22,204 bases of DNA from Nitrospirota bacterium. GTDB lineage: Bacteria; Nitrospirota; JACRHJ01. The notes under the pieces are model-generated. The model saw only the letters and a program-made list of their open reading frames with translations. It made no database searches and had not been told where the DNA came from. Both the position numbers and the translations under genes were made by a program. The stretch spans positions 1-22,204 of the forward strand of contig DAHWTK010000003.1 of the NCBI GenBank assembly GCA_027328825.1, in the 5' to 3' direction. The stretch's first letter is position 1. The number at the start of each line of letters is the position of its first letter. Of this stretch, positions 6,349 to 13,551 are shown one piece after another.

Positions 6349-7017
6349 TTACCACAGGAAGCTCCGGAGAAACATCATGCAGATGTGATATGTGTCCGGA
6401 ACCGTCCTGAAATGACTTTTCTTAAGCGCTTCTTCGTTGTAGATTGTCCTGACCGGTACGCTTTTTATCGCAAACCCCATAATACCCGCGCGCATGAGCA
6501 TCTCGGATTCCGCCTCGAAACCGTTTGCGCGAACCTTCATAACCCGCAACAGATCCGTCATGTATACCCTGAAGCCGGACTGCGAGTCAAGCAGAGGGTT
6601 CCTCGCCCTCCAGGAAATGCACTTCACGCCGACCATATTGGCCCAGTATCTCGCTGGCGGTATCTTGTCTTTCTCCGAGAGCCTCGCGCCTATGACAATG
6701 CCGACGTCCGGCGATATGGCGGACAGAAGCTTCGGAATCTCGTCCGGGTCGTGCTGGCCATCCGCATCGAGCGTCAGGACGGCGTCGTATCCCTTCTGAA
6801 GGGCGTATCCAAAACCCGTTTTAAGCGCCGCGCCCTTACCCATGTTCCGAGGATGGGATATTACTTTCGCACCTGCTCCTGATGCCTCTGATGCCGTATC
6901 GTCGGCGCTTCCGTCGTTTACAACCAATACTTCCGGCAGATACTCAAGCGACTTCCCCGCAACATTCCCTACCGACCCCTGCGCATCGTACGCCGGTATC
7001 AACCCAAGCACTCTCAC
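6349..7017 (-). CDS. Family 2 glycosyltransferase
   Basis: A 222-aa GT-A fold transferase of family GT2, similar to dolichyl-phosphate mannosyltransferase-like enzymes. It opens VLGLIPAYDAQGSVG, followed by VVNDGSADDT (nucleotide binding, residues 32-41), HPRNMGKGAALKTGF, and LTLDADGQHDPDEI with the metal-binding DXD motif Asp84/Asp86. The C-terminal part has DSQSGFRVY and ends without a membrane helix, so it is a short soluble or peripheral form. The start is a GTG at 7017 that overlaps the THEP1 stop by four bases (GTGA), so the two are translationally coupled. Donor and acceptor cannot be predicted; a lipid-linked sugar acceptor is plausible from the family. Confidence 0.88.
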   Translation of the reverse strand: MRVLGLIPAYDAQGSVGNVAGKSLEYLPEVLVVNDGSADDTASEASGAGAKVISHPRNMGKGAALKTGFGYALQKGYDAVLTLDADGQHDPDEIPKLLSAISPDVGIVIGARLSEKDKIPPARYWANMVGVKCISWRARNPLLDSQSGFRVYMTDLLRVMKVRANGFEAESEMLMRAGIMGFAIKSVPVRTIYNEEALKKSHFRTVPDTYHICMMFLRSFLW

Positions 7018-7676
7018 GGAATATCGCCCCTGATATGCCTCACAGCCTCTTCCAGGATCTCGTCTCGGTTTGCCGCGGTTATCGTAAGGAGATGCACGTC
7101 TTGCCGCGCCTTTATTTCCTCGACAAAAGCCGGGCCTTCAGCCGGGACGGTGGCAATGAGCGGCTTTCCCCCCTCCAGCGCTACCATGGCAATATCCCTG
7201 AAATGGACGCTCATAAGCTCCATCTTCCCTATCTCGTCAATTACCACGGCGTCGTCATGTGCGAGCGCATGTTCGACGGACTTCACGCCGATATTTTCGA
7301 GGTCTTCCATCTTTACGGTATACTTTCCGACTTTCTGATTGCCGGGGATTTTTTCGTGCGCGAGTATCCCTTCGCGTTTGTCGAGCGTTACTATTTTGAA
7401 ACCCTTCCTCTCGCCGTGCTCTTTTATCTCGCGGGTAAGAAACCCGCCCAGCCTCATGTCCTGAAGCCTCGTAATCAACCGCTCGACAAGCGTCGTTTTC
7501 CCGGAACCGGGCGCCCCCTGGATTAGCAGCTTGATTCCCTTTTTGCCGGGGTAGTCCTTAACGCTTATGTCCCGCGAGAACTCCGGGCAATGTGAAGGGT
7601 CCGCCATGCTGAACTGTTTCTTACACGTCTGCCTCCATGCGCATATCACGCAGGAGGGTTTTACGCCGCTTGCCAT
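7014..7676 (-). CDS. THEP1-family NTPase with a cysteine-rich N-terminal extension
   Basis: A 220-aa P-loop NTPase of the THEP1 family (nucleoside-triphosphatases with broad NTP specificity, physiological role unclear). The Walker A motif GAPGSGKT is at residues 54-61, Walker B VVIDEIGKMEL at 144-154 with Asp147 and Glu148, and the family block GGFLTREI is at 77-84. THEP1 proteins are usually about 170-180 aa; here a ~48-aa N-terminal extension carries four cysteines, C9-x2-C12-x5-C18-x11-C30, suggesting a zinc or iron-sulfur site. The start is supported by AAGGAG five bases upstream. It overlaps the upstream nuclease-like gene by 16 bases and the glycosyltransferase by four. Confidence 0.88.
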   Translation of the reverse strand: MASGVKPSCVICAWRQTCKKQFSMADPSHCPEFSRDISVKDYPGKKGIKLLIQGAPGSGKTTLVERLITRLQDMRLGGFLTREIKEHGERKGFKIVTLDKREGILAHEKIPGNQKVGKYTVKMEDLENIGVKSVEHALAHDDAVVIDEIGKMELMSVHFRDIAMVALEGGKPLIATVPAEGPAFVEEIKARQDVHLLTITAANRDEILEEAVRHIRGDIP

Positions 7677-8554
7677 GCCGTCTCCTTAAGGAACGCCGAT
7701 ACGACTTCCTTTATGTTCCGGACAAGTCCGCCCTTGCCGTTCACGATAAATATCCTCTCGCCCGCGCGGAAAAGCTCGTTCTTCCATCTTGTTACCGGCG
7801 TCCCGGCGAACGGCGTCTTCGGAAGAACCTGCTCGAACATGAACACTATCTTATCCTTCATGCGAAGCTCCGTATCCACGATGAAAAGCGACAGGTGCGG
7901 GGAAAGGCTCAGGACTCTGTCTATGAACGACGCTATTTCCGTTTCGTATATCTGCTTGGGCGGGGAGGATTTCACCTCCGCGTAAAGAAGACGCCCCTCA
8001 AGCGCGGCAAGCAGGTCGTAATCTCCTCCAGTCCCGTTGGCGGAACTATTTACGGCAGACCGGCCCACGCTCCTGAAGCTCACTCCCCATGCCACGCTTG
8101 CATAAAGCTCGCGCCTGACGGCCTCCGCCAGATACCACTCAAGCGTCGGGCCGAAGCTTTTTATCGGCCCTCGCGAAAGGGAAAGCCCCCCGTCTTTCGT
8201 TTCCCCCGCAAGCCCGGCCCTGAGCAGAAAGGCCCCGAACTCCCTCGCCGCGCCGTCTCCTATAAATTTGGAGAGGCCCTCAGGCGTGAATGCTTCCTGG
8301 TGTTTTATCGCGTCCCTCAGGAAAAGCCTGAACGAATATTTTCCCATGAGGGAGTAAAACTCTTCCCGGAAACCTTTGCCTGGCTTCAGGACGTCTCCGT
8401 CCCGCTCCTTCCTGTATATCGCAAGACCCCTGCGCGCCAGCATCTGTTCCACCGTCCCGCCACGGGCCGCCTTGAGCCTTGCCACTTCACCCCTGAGCTC
8501 CAATACCTCGCGTTCGAGGTCTTTTATTCTTTCAGAAGCGGCGTCATCCCCCAT
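7661..8554 (-). CDS. Uncharacterised protein with PD-(D/E)XK nuclease-like motif and N-terminal coiled coil
   Basis: A 297-aa protein I cannot assign to a named family. Residues 6-30 are heptad-like and charged (SERIKDLEREVLELRGEVAR), predicted to form a short coiled coil. The middle is helical. Residues 176-196 read GGDYDLLAALEGRLLYAEV then KS: an Asp on one strand (D178 or D180), a short hairpin, then E-V-K (E193, K195). That is the catalytic arrangement of the PD-(D/E)XK nuclease superfamily, with E139 or E144 in the preceding helix as a possible extra ligand. No signal peptide or membrane helix is seen. Its ATG follows the DUF6485 stop directly, with GAGG in the previous gene as ribosome binding site. 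Nuclease activity is inferred, not shown. Confidence 0.7.
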   Translation of the reverse strand: MGDDAASERIKDLEREVLELRGEVARLKAARGGTVEQMLARRGLAIYRKERDGDVLKPGKGFREEFYSLMGKYSFRLFLRDAIKHQEAFTPEGLSKFIGDGAAREFGAFLLRAGLAGETKDGGLSLSRGPIKSFGPTLEWYLAEAVRRELYASVAWGVSFRSVGRSAVNSSANGTGGDYDLLAALEGRLLYAEVKSSPPKQIYETEIASFIDRVLSLSPHLSLFIVDTELRMKDKIVFMFEQVLPKTPFAGTPVTRWKNELFRAGERIFIVNGKGGLVRNIKEVVSAFLKETAWQAA

Positions 8555-8755
8555 CTATTTCCTCGTAAGGGACTTGACGAACCGCTCATAGGAGCGGTCG
8601 TACGATTTCTCGTCCTCCGGGCTGAAGAAGCAGCCCGGAAGCTCCCCGGATTTCCTGTGGTAAGAAACGCACTCACAGCACATGCCCTTGCGCGGGCAGG
8701 GCTCATATGTGCATGTGCATTTCGATTTGTTTTTCTCGCTATTGCATTGGTGCAT
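8555..8755 (-). CDS. DUF6485 family cysteine-rich small protein
   Basis: A 66-aa protein with eight cysteines (C4, C13, C15, C20, C26, C27, C29, C42) and a histidine at 33. It contains KCTCTYEPCPRKGMCCECV and YHRKSGELPGCFF, the pattern of the DUF6485 family of small, probably metal-binding bacterial proteins with no known function. The ATG at 8755 has a GAGGT ribosome binding site. It is the first gene of a compact set with the nuclease-like, THEP1 and glycosyltransferase genes, with no gap to the next gene. Two adjacent genes (this one and THEP1) therefore both encode Cys-rich modules. Confidence 0.88.
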   Translation of the reverse strand: MHQCNSEKNKSKCTCTYEPCPRKGMCCECVSYHRKSGELPGCFFSPEDEKSYDRSYERFVKSLTRK

Positions 8756-8804
8756 GGAATACCTCAGAGTAAATCGTACAGCAGAACCGGCATTTGTGCC
8801 TATT

Positions 8805-8860
8805 GTAGCTGCCTGATTTATCAGGCGGTTTTAAACATGCCCCATAAATGGGGCAGCTAC
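8805..8860. repeat. REP/BIME-like double palindrome, copy 2
   Basis: GTAGCT, hairpin GCCTGAT-TT-ATCAGGC (8811-8826), a 12-base spacer, hairpin GCCCCAT-AA-ATGGGGC (8839-8854), then AGCTAC. The ends and layout are the same as at 4132-4196, with a shorter spacer and a stem that differs by compensating base changes. It lies in the 167-base gap between the DUF6485 and yjbQ genes. Confidence 0.75.
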
Positions 8861-8864
8861 TTAA

Positions 8865-8893
8865 GCAGATTCTTCGCTTAGCTCAAAATGACA
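8865..8893 (-). repeat. Single copy of a TGTCATT..GAGC..GAAGAATCT-type dispersed repeat
   Basis: On the minus strand the segment reads TGTCATTTTGAGCTAAGC then GAAGAATCTGC. This closely resembles a short dispersed repeat seen between genes in many unrelated bacterial genomes. It is 29 bases past the yjbQ stop. Only one copy is present here; the match is from memory of the motif, not from a search. Confidence 0.4.
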
Positions 8894-8922
8894 TACGTAA
8901 AAGCTGAATGACAATCTGCGGC

Positions 8923-9312
8923 TTATGAAACTTTCACAAAAACTTTCCTGCTCCGCGGGCCGTCGAACTCGCAGAAATATATCCCTTGCCACGTGCCGAG
9001 AACGAGTTTCCCGCCCTCTACGAACACGGTCTCGGAACAGCCGAAGAGGCTGGATTTTATGTGTCCATCCGAATTGCCTTCCGAGTGCCGGAAACCGCCG
9101 TCCTCAGGGACAAGCCTCGACATATGCGTTTCGATGTCCCGGACGACGTCCGGGTCTGCGTTTTCGTTTATGGTAACCGCCGCGGTGGTATGCGGCATAA
9201 AGACATGGCATATCCCGTCCATGACCCCGCTCTCACCAACCGCGCGGCGCACCTCGTCCGTTATGTTCACCATCTCCACGCGCCTCTTCGTGCGGACGGA
9301 TATCTCTTTCAC
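8923..9312 (-). CDS. yjbQ: YjbQ / UPF0047 family protein (secondary thiamine-phosphate synthase type)
   Basis: A 129-aa protein of the UPF0047/YjbQ family, annotated as a secondary thiamine-phosphate synthase because family members can replace ThiE weakly. Visible motifs are CHVFMPHTTAAVTINENAD (His36, His41, probable metal ligands), GFRHSEGNSDGHIKSSLFG (His76, His84) and LVLGTWQGIYFCEFDGPR. The start is a GTG at 9312, overlapping the stop of the binding-protein gene by four bases (GTGA). The frame extends to 9351 but that part lies inside the upstream gene. It is the last gene of the long operon. Three genes upstream sits thiE, so two enzymes linked to the same product occur in one transcript. 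Confidence 0.92.
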   Translation of the reverse strand: MKEISVRTKRRVEMVNITDEVRRAVGESGVMDGICHVFMPHTTAAVTINENADPDVVRDIETHMSRLVPEDGGFRHSEGNSDGHIKSSLFGCSETVFVEGGKLVLGTWQGIYFCEFDGPRSRKVFVKVS

Positions 9313-10421
9313 CTTGTCACCTGAACGAACTTGCCGCCTTCCACTTCCCACATCACGTATCGCGCGTTTTCGTTGTCGCCGTTTTTGCTGAATTGTATCT
9401 TTCCGAGCGGCGTGTCGAAACTGTTCTTGTGGAGATAGGCCGCAAGGACTTTCCCGTCCGTGGACTTCGTGTCGTTTATGGCCTGAAGCATGATGTCCGC
9501 CGCGACATACGCGTAAATGGAATATGGGCCGGGCACGCCGTATTTCGCCTTGTAACCGGCGAGGAAGCTTTTGGCGCTCGGTATGCTGGAGGGATCGGGA
9601 GTAAAGGTTATGTAGAAGCCGTTCGCGTCGTCTCCGGCGATGTCGATGAGCTTCTGATCCATTGCGCCGTCTCCGCCGACGAATATGGCGTCAAGACCTA
9701 TCTCTCTCGCCTGTTTTACGAGGAGACCCGCCTCCGGATACATTCCGCCGAAGTATACGACCTCCGGGTTTGCGCTCTTGACGCTGGCCAGGACGCTTTT
9801 GAAGTCCTTGTCGCCCTGGATGATGCTGCCGTCGTAGACCACCTTCGCCTGCTGAGGGAGGTTCTTCTTGAACTCGTCGGTTATGCCCTGGCCGTACGTC
9901 GTCCTGTCGTTTATTACGGCTATCTGCGTCTTTTTAAGCACGCCGGTTACAAAATCCGCCGCGACCTTGCCCTGCTGATCATCCCTGCCGCATACCCGGA
10001 AGGTATTCCAGTATCCCTGGTCTGTAAACTGCGGTTCCGTCGTGGACGGGCTTATCATGAGTATGTTTCCGTCCATGTAAATCTTCGATGCCGGAATCGA
10101 GCACGACGAATTGAAATGCCCGATAACGCCGGCTATGCCTTCGTTTGAGAGCTTGTCTGCTACGGATACGGCCTGCTTGGGGTCGTGCTGGTCGTCTTCT
10201 ATGATGACTTTAACCTTCTTCCCCATCACGCCGCCCTTGGCCGCCCATTCGTCCACCGCCATGCCGACGCCGTTTTTGAAGTCCACACCATAGCGGCTCT
10301 GGTCTCCTGTCATCGGCCCGGCGACACCGATTTTTATGACGTTCCCGCCGCCTTTCGAACAGCCGGACACCACAAGAAACGCCGCCGCAACACACGCGAT
10401 AAATATTGAACCCCAGCGCAT
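9309..10421 (-). CDS. ABC-type substrate-binding lipoprotein of the branched-chain amino acid (LivJ) family
   Basis: A 370-aa periplasmic type I binding protein. Residues 1-20 form a signal peptide ending in the lipobox VVSGC, so Cys21 should be lipidated; Ser22 does not retain it in the inner membrane. The mature part begins IKIGVAGPMTGDQSRYG and has GVIGHFNSSCSIPASKIY, ISPSTTEPQ, NTFRVCGRDDQQG and YAYVAADIM, all typical of LivJ-like receptors for amino acids and related ligands. No permease (LivH/M) or ATPase (LivG/F) genes are in the window, so it is an orphan receptor here. Its ATG shares one base with the thiE stop, with GGGAGG five bases upstream, and its end overlaps yjbQ. The ligand is unknown. 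Confidence 0.92.
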   Translation of the reverse strand: MRWGSIFIACVAAAFLVVSGCSKGGGNVIKIGVAGPMTGDQSRYGVDFKNGVGMAVDEWAAKGGVMGKKVKVIIEDDQHDPKQAVSVADKLSNEGIAGVIGHFNSSCSIPASKIYMDGNILMISPSTTEPQFTDQGYWNTFRVCGRDDQQGKVAADFVTGVLKKTQIAVINDRTTYGQGITDEFKKNLPQQAKVVYDGSIIQGDKDFKSVLASVKSANPEVVYFGGMYPEAGLLVKQAREIGLDAIFVGGDGAMDQKLIDIAGDDANGFYITFTPDPSSIPSAKSFLAGYKAKYGVPGPYSIYAYVAADIMLQAINDTKSTDGKVLAAYLHKNSFDTPLGKIQFSKNGDNENARYVMWEVEGGKFVQVTR

Positions 10422-11071
10422 CAGAACCTCCCGTTAAATAGCTCCACGAAACTTCTCGCCGCGCCCGCCGCGTCATCCGCCCTGGAGATTGCGGATATTA
10501 CCGCTACGGCGTCCGCACCGGCGCCTATCGCCTCATGCGCGTTTTGTAGATTTATGCCGCCTATGGCGACAACCGGAATTTTTATTTTATCCCTGATGCG
10601 ACGTATTGCGTCCGGACCCTTCGCCTCCCCGGCGTCTTTCGTGGCGGTATTGAATATCGGGCCGAAACCAATATAATCCGCCCCGCCCGCCTGGGCGGCA
10701 AGCGCTTCTTCGAGCGAGTGCGTAGATATGCCAATTATGAGCCTGTCTTTGACAATCTCACGCACTTTCGGGAGCGGCATGTCGTCCTGGCCCAGGTGAA
10801 CCCCGTCCGCTTCGCAGGCAAGCGCGGTTTCGAGGTCGTCGTTTACGATAAACACCGCGAGACCTCTCGTAATATCCCTGAGCCTGAAGGCGATGTCGCG
10901 GAACTCGTCCACTGGAAGCGACTTGTCCCGAAACTGTATTAATTTTGCACCTCCGGCAAGAGCCTCGCGGACAATCTCCTCATGCCCCCTCGCCCCGCGC
11001 ATCCCCGGCGCTTCCGTTATGACATACAGGCCCCGGATTATTTCCGCGGACCTCGCGGACTGGCCGTTCAT
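10421..11071 (-). CDS. thiE: Thiamine-phosphate synthase
   Basis: ThiE joins hydroxymethylpyrimidine diphosphate to the thiazole phosphate to give thiamine phosphate. The 216-aa TIM-barrel protein shows LYVITE, the diphosphate-binding KLIQFRDKS, FIVNDDLETALACEADGVHLGQ (VHLGQDD), GISTHSLEEALAA, DYIGFGPIFNTATK and the phosphate-binding VVAIGGIN. Length is normal. The ATG overlaps the accC stop by four bases (ATGA), and the stop shares one base with the start of the binding lipoprotein gene, so it is translationally coupled on both sides. No other thi genes and no TPP riboswitch are visible in the window. Confidence 0.96.
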   Translation of the reverse strand: MNGQSARSAEIIRGLYVITEAPGMRGARGHEEIVREALAGGAKLIQFRDKSLPVDEFRDIAFRLRDITRGLAVFIVNDDLETALACEADGVHLGQDDMPLPKVREIVKDRLIIGISTHSLEEALAAQAGGADYIGFGPIFNTATKDAGEAKGPDAIRRIRDKIKIPVVAIGGINLQNAHEAIGAGADAVAVISAISRADDAAGAARSFVELFNGRF

Positions 11072-12405
11072 GGCTTGTTGAATATTTCGAGGAACGCGGT
11101 GCTGAACTTGCCGGAGCGGAATACGGGGTCCAGAAATATGCGCCTGTGGAGCGGAACGGTCGTCTTTATGCCTTCAATTATAAATTCTTCGAGGGCACGC
11201 GACATCCTCGCCATAGCCTCTTCCCTGTCTTTCCCGTGCACGATGAGTTTCGCAATCATGGAGTCGTAGTTCGGCGGGACGGTATAGTTGGAATAAACCG
11301 CCGTATCGACGCGCACGCCCGGGCCTCCGGGGGCGTTGTATGTTGTTATCTTGCCGGGGCACGGGGTGAACTTCTGCGGGTCTTCCGCGTTTATCCTGCA
11401 CTCGAAGCTGTGACCGTTTATCTCGATGTCGTCCTGCTTGTATTTGAGCGTAAGCCCCGCCGCCGCCTTTATCTGCTCTTTTATGAGGTCGATACCCGTT
11501 ACCATCTCCGTGACAGGGTGCTCCACCTGTATGCGGGTGTTCATCTCCATAAAATAGAACTTATCGCCGGAGACTATGAACTCCACAGTGCCTGCATTTC
11601 TGTATTTTACAGACTTGGCCGCGGCAATGGCCGCTTCGCCCATCTTCTTTCGCATCTTGGGCGTGAGCGCCGGAGACGGAGACTCCTCTATAAGCTTCTG
11701 GTGCCGCCTCTGCACGGAGCAATCTCTCTCTCCGAGATGAATTATATTGCCCTTTTCGTCCGCGAGTATCTGCACCTCGACGTGCCTTGGCTCAATCACG
11801 AACTTCTCGATGTATACCTCAGGGTTCCCAAACGATGACATCGCCTCGGCCTGCGCCATCAGGAAGGAGTTTATGAGGCTTCCGGCGGAATGTACCACGC
11901 GCATACCGCGCCCTCCGCCGCCCGCGGAGGCCTTGATTATTACCGGGTAGCCTATCCTGGATGCTATGGCGAGTATTTCGTCCTCGCTACCGACCGTCCC
12001 CTTGCTTCCGGGAATTACCGGTATGCCGGATTTGGACATTGTCTCCTTGGCCTTCGCCTTGTCCCCCATAAGCCGGATATTTTCAGGAGTCGGGCCTATG
12101 AACTTTATCCCGGCGGTCTCGCACATTTCGGCGAAATTCGCGTTCTCGGCCAGGAACCCGTATCCGGGGTGAATGGCCTCGGAGTCCGTAATCTCGGCGG
12201 CGGAGAGTATGGCCGGGATGTTCCTGTAGCTCCCGGCTGAGTCAGCCGGGCCGATGCATATGGACTCGTCCGCGAAGCGGACGTGCAGGGATTCGGCGTC
12301 CACCGTGGAGTGCACAGTGACCGTTTTTATACCCATCTCCTTGCAGGCGCGGATTATGCGAAGGGCAATCTCGCCCCGGTTGGCAATCAGTATTTTTTTG
12401 AACAA
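11068..12405 (-). CDS. accC: Acetyl-CoA carboxylase, biotin carboxylase subunit
   Basis: AccC carboxylates the biotin on AccB using ATP and bicarbonate, the first half-reaction of fatty-acid synthesis. The 445-aa protein has full domain coverage: ILIANRGEIALRII at the N-terminus, the glycine-rich ATP-grasp loop KASAGGGGRGMRVV, ERDCSVQRRHQKLIEESPSP, and MEMNTRIQVEHPVTEMVTGIDLI with the catalytic Glu/Asn/Arg set. The start is a TTG at 12405, giving the canonical (M)FKKILIANRG; GAGGT precedes it. It follows accB by 24 bases. accA and accD, which form the carboxyltransferase, are not in the window. Confidence 0.97.
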   Translation of the reverse strand: MFKKILIANRGEIALRIIRACKEMGIKTVTVHSTVDAESLHVRFADESICIGPADSAGSYRNIPAILSAAEITDSEAIHPGYGFLAENANFAEMCETAGIKFIGPTPENIRLMGDKAKAKETMSKSGIPVIPGSKGTVGSEDEILAIASRIGYPVIIKASAGGGGRGMRVVHSAGSLINSFLMAQAEAMSSFGNPEVYIEKFVIEPRHVEVQILADEKGNIIHLGERDCSVQRRHQKLIEESPSPALTPKMRKKMGEAAIAAAKSVKYRNAGTVEFIVSGDKFYFMEMNTRIQVEHPVTEMVTGIDLIKEQIKAAAGLTLKYKQDDIEINGHSFECRINAEDPQKFTPCPGKITTYNAPGGPGVRVDTAVYSNYTVPPNYDSMIAKLIVHGKDREEAMARMSRALEEFIIEGIKTTVPLHRRIFLDPVFRSGKFSTAFLEIFNKP

Positions 12406-12429
12406 GCTTTACCTCAGACTTTGGCAGGT

Positions 12430-12888
12430 TCAGACAGGCTCGATATGGAAAAGCGGCTCGCCGTACTCGACCGGCTGTGCATTCTCCACGAGGATGGCCG
12501 CTATCTTTCCGCTTACTTCGGCCTCAATTTCGTTCATAAGCTTCATGGCCTCGATGATGCAGAGTATCTGCCCCTTCTTGACCACGTCGCCAACCTCAAC
12601 ATAAACCGCCGCGTCCGGAGACGGCGAACGGTAAAAAGTCCCTACAATAGGCGAGGCTACCGTGAAGAGGTTTTTGCCAGCCTCCGCCGCAGGCTCCGGC
12701 GCGGGCGCGGCAATCTGCGGCGCAGCCTGAACGACGCGCTCCTCATTCGCCGGGGGCAGATGGACTTTTTCATGGCCCCCAAGGCCTTTTTTAAGCCTTA
12801 TTCTCGTCCCGGCCTTTTCCAGCTCTATCTCGGTAATGTCCGAGTCTTTAAGAACTTCTATAAGATCTTTTATTTCTTTAAGGTTCAT
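12430..12888 (-). CDS. accB: Acetyl-CoA carboxylase, biotin carboxyl carrier protein
   Basis: AccB carries the biotin that is carboxylated by AccC. The 152-aa protein has the usual N-terminal helix segment (MNLKEIKDLIEVLK), an Ala/Pro-rich linker (residues ~55-70), and the biotinyl domain starting SPIVGTFYRSPSP. The biotin lysine is Lys116 in EAMKLMNEIEA. Length is normal for the family. The start at 12888 has GGAGCGG upstream. It sits 27 bases after efp and 24 before accC, the same gene order as in many bacteria, including Bacillus. Confidence 0.97.
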   Translation of the reverse strand: MNLKEIKDLIEVLKDSDITEIELEKAGTRIRLKKGLGGHEKVHLPPANEERVVQAAPQIAAPAPEPAAEAGKNLFTVASPIVGTFYRSPSPDAAVYVEVGDVVKKGQILCIIEAMKLMNEIEAEVSGKIAAILVENAQPVEYGEPLFHIEPV

Positions 12889-12915
12889 TTATTATCCGCT
12901 CCGTTTTTGGGCAGA

Positions 12916-13476
12916 CTACTTGACCCTCTCAAGATATTCGCCGGTCCTGGTATCGATTTTTATGACCTCGCCCTCTTCGAGATACAGAGGGACTTTTACC
13001 ACCGCACCGGTCTCAAGCGTCGCGGGTTTCGTCCCTCCGGAGGCCGTGTCACCCTTCACGCCGGGATCGGCCTTTACGACCTTAAGCTCGACAAACATCG
13101 GAACTTCCACGTTTATCGGCTCCCCGTTGTGATACAGGACCTGCGCCATCATGTTTTCCTTGAGCCATTTCGCCCCGTCGCCGATGTGGTCGGCGGTCAG
13201 CGAGAACTGCTCGTAGCTCTCGGAGTCCATGAAGAAATATTCCTCGCCGGTATTATACAGATACTGCATAGTCCGCTCTTCGAGGTTCGGCGTCTCCACT
13301 TTCTCGCCAGAGCGGTACGTGCGGTCGATGACATTGCCGGTCCTGAGGCTTTTTAGCTTCGTCCGGACGAACGCGCCGCCCTTGCCCGGCTTTACATGCT
13401 GGAACTCTACTATAACGAACGGCTCGCCGTCTATCTCTATCTTCGTGCCGTTACGAAACTCCGCGGTAGAAATCAC
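12916..13476 (-). CDS. efp: Translation elongation factor P
   Basis: EF-P relieves ribosomes stalled at polyproline stretches. The 186-aa protein has all three beta-barrel domains and begins (M)ISTAEFRNGTKIEIDGEPF. The tip loop reads HVKPGKGGAF, so the modified position is lysine (Lys32), as in EpmA/YmfI-type or unmodified EF-P, not the arginine of the EarP branch. The start is a GTG at 13476 with AGGAGG nine bases before it; the frame runs on to 13515 but without family similarity. Its 75-base leader contains a duplicated 13-base sequence. A triple-proline (PPPG) target-type motif occurs in this window in CoaBC. Confidence 0.96.
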   Translation of the reverse strand: MISTAEFRNGTKIEIDGEPFVIVEFQHVKPGKGGAFVRTKLKSLRTGNVIDRTYRSGEKVETPNLEERTMQYLYNTGEEYFFMDSESYEQFSLTADHIGDGAKWLKENMMAQVLYHNGEPINVEVPMFVELKVVKADPGVKGDTASGGTKPATLETGAVVKVPLYLEEGEVIKIDTRTGEYLERVK

Positions 13477-13497
13477 TATAAAATACCTCCTGTCAGA

Positions 13498-13550
13498 CCG
13501 GCAGACCGGCCTCATTTACGATATGGCCGGAAACGCTCCGGCAGACCGGC
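13498..13550. repeat. 13-bp direct repeat in the pepP-efp gap
   Basis: CCGGCAGACCGGC occurs exactly twice, at 13498-13510 and 13538-13550, 40 bases apart, within the 75-base gap before efp. A GGCCGG between them adds further pairing options, so the efp leader could fold. No known regulatory motif is recognised. Confidence 0.7.
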
Positions 13551-13551
13551 A

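Noticed and set aside
7637..8881. 414-codon open frame on the plus strand opposite the nuclease-like gene
   Set aside because: It is antisense to three genes with ribosome binding sites and overlapping starts, has an Arg/Pro/Leu-biased composition and no recognisable domain. It is a by-product of high-GC third positions.
12283..13356. 357-codon plus-strand frame opposite accC, accB and efp
   Set aside because: It spans three secure genes and two intergenic gaps on the other strand, with no family similarity.
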